A stretch of 64,000 nucleotides of DNA from Porites lobata. Lineage: Eukaryota > Cnidaria > Anthozoa > Scleractinia > Poritidae. The notes below the pieces were generated by a model that was given only the letters and a program-made list of their open reading frames with translations, ran no database searches and was not told the DNA's origin. The stretch is from contig CALNXK010000174.1 of the NCBI GenBank assembly GCA_942486035.1, forward strand, positions 421,001 to 485,000, read 5' to 3'. Shown in pieces: positions 47,599 through 57,158 of this stretch; positions within the stretch are counted from its first letter, which is position 1; each line of letters begins with the position of its first letter. Position numbers and translations under genes: made by a program.

Positions 47599-48079
47599 AT
47601 AGCCTGCGAAAACAGCCGTTTTCTCCTCGCTTTTCGCAGCTGGGGACGCTTCGCGCAGAGGAACATCTGCGTCTCAGCGACAGAAATTCCATACTGATGG
47701 TGTAAAATCTGTCCGAAATCCGGTCAGTCGCCCTGATTTGTACGGAGTAGTTACACTGTTTAGCTATTGTTTACGAATGACAGACAAAACACAAAAGGCC
47801 ACAAAGGTCATATGTAAACGCGAAGAATCTCTAACAAAACAGTCAATATTTGTGGAATACAGTCTTCTCTGGAAGGAGCATTAAAGTTTTGCTGGAGCTC
47901 GTTCGCAACATAATATTTTACCAAAATCGACCAGGAGAAACGTAAAATTGAACAAATTTACTTTTGGAACCCCATGACTACCGGATTTATCATGTCATCA
48001 GTATGGAATTTCTGCCGCTAAGACGCAAACGTTCCTCTGCGAGGAGAGAGGGAGGAGAAACGGCTGTTTTCACAGGCTA
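47599..48079. mobile_element. 481-bp TAGCCTGCG-end element
   Basis: The ends TAGCCTGCGAAAACAGCCG and CGGCTGTTTTCACAGGCTA are inverted; flanks CCTGAAAT / CCTGAAAG form a likely target duplication. Internally it shares GACGTAAAATCTGTCC-type and ACAGACAAA...AAAGGTCA sequence with the element at 49915. It lies between genes B and C. Confidence 0.75.
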
Positions 48080-48172
48080 CCTGAAAGAGTACGCAATCGA
48101 AAGCACCATGAAAGCGTCATGTGGAATCAGAACCCAAGGCTGTCTCGGATTAACTTACATCAGTGCAAGAAA

Positions 48173-49506
48173 GGGGTGACGAATGGTAAAATCCGAGCCT
48201 TGCCGAGACGCCGAGACCCTAGTTTAAAAATCCGAGCCCGAGCCTTGAATTTGTTTGTAAAATCCGAGCCCGAGTCTTAGCGCTAAAAAAATCCGAGCCC
48301 GAGACGCAGTGATCCAAAAATCCGAGCCCGAGATGCACTTGATCCGAAAATACGAGATACAGCGCTCTGAGCTTTTGTGGGCATCACAACAAATATTTTT
48401 CCACTCATCCCAAAACATTGGTTTTGTATTAAAACCATTAACTTATAGCTACTTATCTAGTCTACTTGGTCTACCACTCAGAGACATAAAATTAAACGTA
48501 TTAAGTAACGCATTACTGCTTATAGTCTACTTATTAACCTGGTTAGTTACTTTATAAACTAGTTAAACTAATGATTCGACATTCTGCCTGGTTTAAAATT
48601 CACACGCCTTCTGATAGCTTCTGATCTGTCGGCTTCTGGCACGCGTAAATCTGCGAACGATCGGCTTTCGACTAGCTACTACTGCAAATGGCAGAGAGTG
48701 AAGAGGAAATAGAAGAGGGTTTTGAAGCAACGAAAGGAATTAAACGCAAATACGGTAAGTTATAAGATCGTCTTGCTTAGAGCTTAAAGTGCATTACTAT
48801 TTGCTACTATTAGCTACTATTACCCTCGCAGCTCGTCGATCGGACTATTAGGTTCTATTTGTAGCTTTTAACAACGTCGTCGAACGATGCGTTTTGTTCG
48901 ATTCGTGTATCGCAGAGCTTGCTATTTTTGTCAGCCATGTTAGTTAAGCTTAGTTAGCTTTAGTTCATGTTGTACTTCGGACTATATCTGGCAACAAGCC
49001 ACAGTAGCTCAGTTCCTGGACTTATAGCTAATATTCAATTACATTATTGATATAAGTAAGCGGGAAAATAAGCAACATTTCCAAAATAATTTCAGTGTAG
49101 GTCTTTAAATCATTCGGGCCAAGAACAGTTCAATTCTCAAACGATTGTCGTTGGGTACCCATGTACTATCATGACATGATTTCCTCTATAAAGTAAGTGG
49201 AAATTACTGTTTGCTATATCTTACATAACAATTGTAAATGCAGATTCCGGCAGGGGTAAATTTCTTAATTTCTCGTTTCGGATAAGCTTGCGGATAAAAA
49301 ATTGAACGTCCCATTGGCGAGATTTCGAGATCCAAATTTTCAAAATCCGAGACTCCGAGATCCAAATTTTCAAAATCCGAGACTCCGAGACCGTCATATT
49401 TCTGGGAAATCCGAGATTCCGAGACGCTTTTTTTAAGCGCCGAGATTACGAGACTCGGCTTAAATTTGCCGAGACTCAACATTTTTGAAAGGCCATTCGT
49501 CACCCC
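48173..49506. mobile_element. 1,334-bp element with GGGGTGACGAATGG ends and 8-bp target duplication (hAT-like?)
   Basis: The 14-bp inverted ends GGGGTGACGAATGG / CCATTCGTCACCCC are flanked by GCAAGAAA (48165-48172) and TCAAGAAA (49507-49514). Subterminal arrays of ATCCGAGCCCGAG (left, at least five) and ATCCGAGACTCCGAGA (right) are typical of transposase binding arrays. In the middle, ATGGCAGAGAGTGAAGAGGA opens a 22-codon acidic exon (48688-48754) ending at CG|GTAAGT, possibly the first exon of a lost transposase gene. The right end lies 60 bp after the gene C stop codon. Confidence 0.75.
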
Positions 49507-49565
49507 TCAAGAAAGAAGGGTCTTTTTGTGCTTTTTTGCAGCTTACAAATTATTCTTTTTGTCGC

Positions 49566-52500
49566 TTAAACAATGTTGTTATATAGAAAATAGGTGTTTT
49601 GTGTAAATATCTGTGTGGTCTGTTGATTTATCTTTGTTTCAGTGACTGCCATAAGATAAGATGGTAAGAAAGGAAACTGGTATTCTGTTGGTGGTTCTCG
49701 CTGATCTGACGTGTGATCCGTTCTTTCTTGAATTCTGAAAAAATATTTTGTATATACGAAGAAGCGTCATTGAACGATTCTATTTACAATGTTTTGCTTA
49801 TAATTATACAATAGGTTCGTCTGTCATTTCTACTCACTGAATTATCAATGCCATTGGCCTGATGAAGACCATAAGAAAACGGTCAAGATATTGCGATCAG
49901 AGATTAGCATTTTGTAGCCTGCGAATACAGCCGTTTCTCCTCGCTCCTCACCGCTACAGACGTTTCGCCAGGAAGAACGTCTGCGCCTCAGCAACAGGAA
50001 ATTCCATGCTGATGACGTAAAATCTGTCCTGAATCTGGTCAGGATCGAGCTCTCATTGTTCATCGTAGTAGTTATATTGTTTTACCTATTGTTTACGAAT
50101 AACAGACAAAAGGCTAAAGGTCACAAAGATCATTTGTAAGCGGTGTCGTAAACGTGATGAATCTGCTACAAAACAGTCCGCAATACTCCTGGAATACATT
50201 TTTGGAATTTCTGTCGCTAAGGCGCAGACGTTCCCTCTGGCGAAACGTCCCGATCGGCGAGGAGCAAGGAGAAACGGCTGTGTTCGCAGACTAAGCATTT
50301 TGAGTCAAAGGACTGCTAACCTATCAAAAAAGAATAATGTCAATTTTCAGGAGCCCATCATAGTACTGTTATCACATCTTATCTTATTGATATAACCTTA
50401 ATCAATTTTTGTAGCCACGCAAAACTTGGTAGGTGCACCTACGGGAAACTAGTTACCCGGCATCCCCCCTTCCCTCTTCCCCCAAAGTGGAAAAATGTTC
50501 CGCCGTTCATGTGTTATGTGCGTCCGACATTAAGACTTATATTATTATTGTCACTGATTAATGAGCTCGGATGTTAAAAGCGTGTTAAATTCTCGGCTCC
50601 CTTTCGTGAGAACGGCTCTGACAGCCCGTGTTTCACCAGGCTCCCCTGGATTCTACTATGTTTAATACGACAAATCTTTTAAGATAAAATAATTTTCAAG
50701 CAGGCATATTTAGATTTTTTTGAATTTTGCTGATAATGCAAACTGCTCTCTTACCCAAACAGAGCTTCTAATGAGCGCATTGTTCCAAACACGACTAACA
50801 CAAAAACCTGAACAGCAACTAACGTCCCAAATACCATTAAAAAGATGAATGCCACTGAAAAGCAAGAAGAGAGGAGTGATCGTTATACATGGCAAACTAG
50901 GGACGGAGGGTATCTATAAAGTTAAGAGCAGCAGTGTCTTCCTGATCATGAGTCCCTTACTGAACACTTAAAAAAACAGATTCAGATAATTAAATTCTTT
51001 AGGCACTTACTTGTGTTTATGTCTTTCTCGTCTTCTGCACTATCCAGATGGTTGTATTCTAAATTAAACAAATTAATTTGCTAGAGTAATTCTGACCGCA
51101 TCATTTATTTAGGATTCAGACTCGTCTGAGAATAGTATTTTCTCCAAGCTAGAGACGCGTTACCCTGGGTACCACAGGTTTTTTCTCGCGTGCGTCTGGG
51201 AGCTTCGTTTCGTCGGCCGCAGGCCGACACGTGTTCGGCTAAAGGCCGAAGACGCAAGCGGCGAAGCTGCGATAAAAAACTTTGGCTTTTAGCGCCGGTC
51301 ACTTTTTAAGACTTGACCGAAACCGGAAACCGCGCATGAAAAGCCTCTGGCACCCAGGGTAGAGACGCTTGGGTCATGTGCGTAATAACACGGTCTAATG
51401 GTCCACTTTTTTGATTTGTTCTGTTCATGGTCAAAGACTCTAGGATAATTTTGTGCCATTCAGAACTAAACACAGCGTTTTTATGGCTAGATTTGTTGTG
51501 AACAGAACCTCATGTCGTTTTATTCTGTTTATTTACAAATTCGTGTGGTTAAACAAGTCAGCTTGCTCAATCACTCTTACAATAGTACAACAGCTTAAGT
51601 TCCTAGGCCAAATTTTGAGCACGGAGAAGGATGGGCCTGCTAACATTTACACGTTGCATGAGCCCTCCCATGGGAGAACAACCCCAGAGAGACAGCAGAA
51701 GCCCTTTTCCGAACCATGTTCAGGAATGGATCGACCCAGACGAACATTTCTTAGAGGACAACATCGTGCCCACTTGCCCAAGACCGAGCCAGTTTGAGAC
51801 GTCGACTTACAGTTAGCTGCTCCTCAGTCGACTCATGATGATGATGATGATTACAAACCGGATTGGGCTCCACCCAGTCCTATTGACTATACTGATTGTA
51901 CTGTGAGTTGGAGGCGAAATTCTCTTGCTCGGAAAAACTACCAAGACCCTGGATTCATCTTTTGGCTTTTTGGCTTCCTTATGCTTCTCGCGAGACTTTC
52001 ATATGATATAAACTCGACATCAAGCGTAACTTCGACTTCAACTTCAACTATATCCAGATTACGGTAAACAAGCCAACTATTGGCGACCTAAATGTCTAAA
52101 AATGTTGTCTGTGAAAGTTTTCAGTGCACTTCTTATTGCTCAGAAAATATCGTGGTTGAACTATATCAGGGAGATAAGCAATATAGGTTTGACGCTAAAA
52201 AGAACTTCAGCTCTAGTTGGACAATAAATTAAAACCAGAAACAAATTAAAACGCTCTTTTTGTTACGTTAGTCCAAGGTCAGATGGTATCCCAAGCATGC
52301 GTGCTGAAGGAACCGACGGAAAAGTGATCCAAACCGAATCCAAACCGCGATCCAAACCGCGAACCGGCCAGTTTACCCAATATATAAATTGTAAACAACC
52401 TCTGATTGGTGGTGCCGCGAGGGTAATTAGGGACCTTGCGATCCGACAACGGCAACCTCCATGAAAATGTCGTTGAAAGATAGACTTCGCATCCTTTTAA

Positions 52501-54339
52501 ACTTTTTTGCGATCATCCCAATTTGCCCTGTTACTTAAAAGAAGAGAATTTTGGTTGGAGCTGAAGAGAGGGAACGCCCCCGAGTTCAGACAGAGATTTA
52601 TCGCCTTGCCGTTCCGGTTCTCAAGTGAATTTAAAATTTGGTCATGTCACGTCGTTATGCAGGGACAGCAAAGAAATGTACAAAAAAGCGTGATGCACGT
52701 GCAGAGTTGTTATTTTGCTCATTAAACCTATTGCTTTTTGATGTTCTCCTTGCCGTCGCCGTTTAATTTCATAAGGCCCCTATTTGCTTCAACCATGCGT
52801 AGTTAGTAGAGGAGACTGGTTATGACACCCGGCAAACATCAAAGCTGAAAACAACGGTGCTGTAGTTTATATTGGAATCTCCCTGACCGTGCACAATCCT
52901 TTGTGTTTTGTTCACAAATTGACTGAATTAATTAATGCCATGTTTCCATTGGTCAGTAAGTTCAAAATGATAGGAATGCTATTGAACGTTGTGCACGGTC
53001 AGGTCCAAAACAGCTAATGAAAACATGATACAATGAAGTCTGTTGGGCTTCATAACCATTCCACTTTATTAACTATGCTTCAACCAATAACAAGCACCAC
53101 CCAGACCCGGGTAGTGACACGCCACCATTATGTAATTTCAACATCAGTCGTCATTTCGGGGGAAAAGCAGTGGTGACGTTGCAAATGTCTACTGTTTTCT
53201 CACGCTAAGCCGATAGAAAGGCAAAGGCAAGAACTCACACCGGAAATACAAAACCGTTAGAAGCCTGGTCCGTTTCATACATCGAGAAAATTCCAGACGA
53301 TCGGGCATTTTAATGTGTCCTGAACGTGCAAGATCTTGTTGCTGACCAAAGAAAACTCGAAATGGTAGATATCACTAGGATCGTCTGGGAAAATCAATGA
53401 CAAGTTAAAGAATTCAGCTACTACATCCCTGACGAGCCGCAGATTTCTGCGATGGTGAGCGAAAATATCCGAAATCGCGAAAACCTTAATTAAATTTATA
53501 CTGTAGAAGAGAGGGATCGATCGATAAGGGATCGTTTTTGCTCGGTCCCAGTCCTCACACTGCGTAGTTACAGTCTTTCACCCTAGTCTATGAATCAAAG
53601 TGATCAAAATGGCCTCTGTTTAAGACTACGTAATTATCCTGACATATCGGTAAAATCTGGGACTTTCCCTGCATACGAAAATCAGCCTTCTATGATCTTC
53701 AGTTGTTTGCAATTGCTATTTTTCACCATTAAGGAATATTTTTCGTTCAGCCCAGCAAGCTTGCCTTTAAACATTATTCTTTGGGATATTTTAACTCAAT
53801 TCAAAATTCTTACCGTCTTAAAATACTTGCGATGTATGCTTCATTGAGAACTTTGGAGCGAACAAAACTCTGGTCAGAAGTTTCAAGTTACCCACTTTGC
53901 GCGTGAACATATTCGTCTAACAGTCCTAACACCCTTCAAAATTCGAATGTTTGGACAAACATGTCATGTCTGCACCCGATAAGGACATGATTTTTCGTAA
54001 CTTGTCTACGCTTGGATGTACCCGATGGTGTGCATCGCTCTGCTATATTCGGTGAATCTCTTCCGGTTTCAGGAAATTAGGCTCTGAAAAACATCGAACT
54101 AACGCAATATTTGCGGTGTCATTTTTTTTTGTTTTGCTTGGTCTTTTTTGCTTTTGTTCTTTCAGGTTGTTAATGAACTGCAGAAGTGATCAGAAATATA
54201 CTTATTTTCATTTCTCTCGGTTTTTTTAAAAGTTGCCTTATGCCACTCTAAACTTCCGTTATTTTATAAAGGTCTTACCTGTAGCCGCTCGGTTGAAATT
54301 CAACTGCGTTTCACTGCTCATTGTCATATTTGCAGACAT
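49566..54339 (-). CDS. Gene C: small single-pass membrane protein, signalling-adaptor-like, 125 aa, 4 exons
   Basis: Exons are 54339-54279, 51058-51011, 50854-50755 and 49734-49566. Phases are 1, 1, 2 and the total is 378 nt, exactly 126 codons. The N-terminus (MSANMTMSSETQLNFNRAAT) is not a signal peptide. An acidic stub EYNHLDSAEDEKDINT leads to the helix AFIFLMVFGTLVAVQVFVLV, then VFGTMR. The 56-residue tail contains EPPTEYQFPFLPSYLMAV and ends FLYNNIV. Acidic residues before and Arg after the helix predict N-out, C-in (type III). The second ATG (54327) aligns better with gene D and may be the true start, giving 121 aa. The protein is clearly paralogous to gene D. A MITE (49915-50293) lies in the last intron and the element at 48173-49506 lies in the 3'UTR. 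No named family is recognised; signalling through tail tyrosines is inferred. Confidence 0.75.
49915..50293. mobile_element. 379-bp TAGCCTGCG-end element with perfect 9-bp target duplication
   Basis: The ends TAGCCTGCGAATACAGCCG and CGGCTGTGTTCGCAGACTA are flanked by perfect AGCATTTTG (49906-49914 and 50294-50302). It is in the same family as 47599-48079. It is inserted in intron 3 of gene C, about 180 bp upstream of the tail exon; gene D lacks it. Confidence 0.85.
51161..51361. mobile_element. 201-bp MITE with TACCCTGGGTACCACAGG ends
   Basis: TACCCTGGGTACCACAGGTT pairs with AAGCCTCTGGCACCCAGGGT. The flanks AGAGACGCGT / AGAGACGCTT suggest a 9-10-bp target duplication. The core holds a CGGCCGCAGGCCG ... 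CGGCTAAAGGCCG hairpin. It lies in intron 1 of gene C, 103 bp upstream of the ectodomain exon. Confidence 0.75.
51570..51815 (+). pseudogene. LINE reverse transcriptase C-terminal remnant
   Basis: The translation QQLKFLGQILSTEKDGPANI then YTLHEPSHGRTTPERQQ matches the post-thumb pattern of non-LTR reverse transcriptases (LGHIL...PA..YALY.P.HGRR..GR). One frameshift and a stop follow. It is a 5'-truncated copy in intron 1 of gene C, opposite in orientation to the gene. Confidence 0.6.
52427..52782. mobile_element. 356-bp MITE with ACCTTGCGATCCGACAACGG-type ends
   Basis: The left end (TTAGGGACCTTGCGATCCGA, CAACGGCAACC) pairs imperfectly with the right end (CTTGCCGTCGCCG ... ATAAGGCCCCTA). It contains the GCACGTGCA module also found at 16350-16430. 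The 72-codon frame inside is a by-product. Confidence 0.55.
52900..53020. repeat. Inverted repeat around CTGACCGTGCACAA
   Basis: CTGACCGTGCACAATCC at about 52881 is inverted at GTTGTGCACGGTCAG (about 52988). It may be a small foldback. Confidence 0.4.
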
Positions 54340-54808
54340 ATTTGATCCTAGAGCTTATTGTAAAGGTGATATTCCTACGCATTCGTTCAAGAATAGAACA
54401 AACTTAATAAATCTTAGGACTTTTTACTACTTTAAAGAAAGTCACGCCATGAAAAACGGCCGCAATGATTGGTCAGTAAGGATGTGATAAATTATAAAAC
54501 AAGCATGACTTCTTTTTGTTGATGCGTGCTCTACCTATGTTCAGAAAGCTCGCAACGGCGAAAATTCGTCGGAGGCAGATTTATACTAGACAAGAGCAAA
54601 CGTTACGTAACGTATTGTTAAATTAAATGAAGAAATACCCCTTCATTGTAACAAAGAATATATGACTACGGTCCTGTTGAAAAGGCTGGTGCTATGATAA
54701 AGGTGAGTGATTCGCCCTAGTTTCGAGAGTGACGGGTGTATGATGTGCCAGTGTTTTTTTTTTTTTGAAGTATCCCATGATTTGTGTGCTTTTTCAATGC
54801 TTACATAG

Positions 54809-55190
54809 CAGGGGCACCCAATGTCAATTTTCGGAAAATACCTGTTCTGAAGGCAATTTGAGATCTAGAATTTTCGGTACATTTTTTGTAAAATTTGTTG
54901 CTTGGCTGCCTCTCCTAGGATTTTCGCACATCTAAAAAACGGTATAATTGCCCATTTTTAACGGAATTTTACCCTAAAAAGGTCACCTAGAATTTTCGCG
55001 AGCTTTTTCTCTTGCTGAAATTTTCGAAAAGGTAAGTTTTGATCCCTATAATTTTCTGATCACTATAATTCAGCTAGGAAATCTGAACAGATGAAAAACT
55101 TTTAGGGGATAAGAATTTGCCTATATCTACCGTTCAAATACTATGTTGAACAATGCTATGTTTGAACTATATTCTCGTTGGGTGCCCCTG
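54809..55190. mobile_element. 382-bp MITE with CAGGGGCACCCAA ends (hAT-like)
   Basis: CAGGGGCACCCAA and TTGGGTGCCCCTG are perfect 13-bp inverted ends. The inner sequence is rich in AATTTTCG repeats. Flanks share CATAG only. CAGGGG-starting ends are typical of hAT elements. It is just upstream of gene C. Confidence 0.7.
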
Positions 55191-56179
55191 GCATAGGTTT
55201 CGTATTCTATTAAGACATAGTAATAATAATTTTAATAACAATAATAATACTGATCATGGTTTATTTCGGTTTTCCAACTTACAAACTTGCTTTCAACCGA
55301 AGGATAACAAAAAGAGAATACGAACTAAAAAAAATGTATGGTAAAATGAAAAAGTGAGAATAGAGAAAAAAGAAATGAGATGTTATACTGAATCTATGAA
55401 TGAAAAATTATAATTTACTTTCGGCAATTTAAAAAACAGAAAAAAAAATTAAAAATTAAAGAAAACGTTCTAAGAGGTTTTCAAGCCATAAACCAGTGGT
55501 TTAGTTATCGCAGCTCCCGCGTGATTTGCACGCGCCAGTCACGTAAGCACAGGTCGCGTTCATTACAAATGAATGGTAGATGTGCAATTTTGTAAAACGC
55601 GAATAAAAAAAAAAGGACAAAAACCGAAACACGGGAGAGTGTGTATGAACACGTGCATGAGCAACAAGTTTATGCGTTACAAACGATCGCGAGTTAATAT
55701 TTACTGAGAAAATGTCCCATGATCTGCCCATGTGTTCAACAGTAGGTGTTTAATCGACGCCCCATGACTTGTACATGCTCTTGAATAAGTACATAAATAC
55801 TTGTGAAGTTATGAGCATGAGATACGACTTTTTAAAAGATCTACGACCGAGGCGTCAATTTTAATTTTTTATTTTTTAATCAGATCATTGAAGCAAAACG
55901 ACTCACCAATTACAAGAGCGCATTTGTGGGTACATTTCTCTGAATATCTCGCATAAAACAGCTGATAAAACTATAAAAAATTGCACTGACTTGAATCTTG
56001 GCGAGGGTCTTTGCATATTTACTTCAGTTCATTTGCCAGATTCTGGACTGTTCAATCTGTTGAACGGTTTTGATTTTTATTTTCGATGGTGTGACAGTGA
56101 AAACCAGCAATAGTTTTTCCATGAGAGCGTTTGCATAAATGTCTCCGGGGTTTGTCTTTAAGCCTCTGTTATAGGGTCA

Positions 56180-56410
56180 GGGGCCCGTTTCTCGAAAGTC
56201 CCGGTAACTTTTCGGGCCCGAAATCAAATATTCAAATCGAAATATAAAGAATAAGAGCGCGGGTCCTGGCCAGCAAACTACTCCATTTTGTTTCACTAAC
56301 TAATAGTTTTATCATGCTAGATGCAAAACTATTGAAACCTCGATTTTTAATGTAAACGGAGACAGCTTACCGGGCCCGTTAATTATCGGGACTTTCGAGA
56401 AACGGGCCCC
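56180..56410. mobile_element. 231-bp MITE (copy 2 of the 2872-3102 family)
   Basis: It has the same length and high identity as 2872-3102 in the opposite orientation, with GGGGCCCGTTTCTCGAAAGT ends. It lies downstream of gene D. Confidence 0.8.
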
Positions 56411-56559
56411 AGTTCCCGTATTCCTGTGAACTAAGGCATTGAATCGAGGCTTGCGGTGACAAAATACATTCACACGATTGTGTATGAAATTGTCCACCTG
56501 AGCCTCGGTCACATTACATTGTTTACCCTCACTGAAGCAAAATATGGGAAAGGCCTTTA

Positions 56560-56750
56560 GAGCCGGGTCTTCAATAGATTTTCCGGGATGTGGGATTTGC
56601 CTTCTTAGACGGCCGGGATTCGGGATTTTAAAGCAAATTGGGGATTGAAAGTATTCCCGGATGGGGGATGCCGAAAAAACCATGGGGATTACCGGATTGA
56701 GCGAAAATTTGAATAAGGATAATGGGATTGAATAACCCTACTGGGGATCC
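56560..56750. repeat. GGGATTCGGGATT-type degenerate repeat
   Basis: Repeated CGGGAT/GGGGAT words (GGGATTTGCC, GGGATTCGGGATTTT, GGGGATTGAAAGTATTCCCGG). The same kind of block occurs at 40485-40620. Confidence 0.5.
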
Positions 56751-57158
56751 TCCCTCTAGTTCAGTGTTTCGGATATTGAACTCTTCTTTAGTGCTTACTT
56801 CGTGTGGTGAACTCTGTATGCTAGATGTTTACAGTTTATTGGAGCAAAGATGAGAGGAGCCATTCTCTGCCAATGCCCTGATTACATCGATTCATTTCAC
56901 TGTTAGATTGTTGGTCATTTTATTTTTTATAACCTGTGTTATTAAATGTACAGAGCACTGATATCCTTTTTACGAATTACAACACACTATTTCTATCAAC
57001 CAAAATGAAAACAACCTTGTTTGATCGATGATCGTCACTGATGACGGCCACACCGGAACCGGAAGTCACTGCAAAACTTATTCGATAAGATGGCTGCTTT
57101 TTTCTTGGTCTAAGAAACGCTCTTTAGAAGAGGAGCTTACAAATTACTTTTGTTTCGC

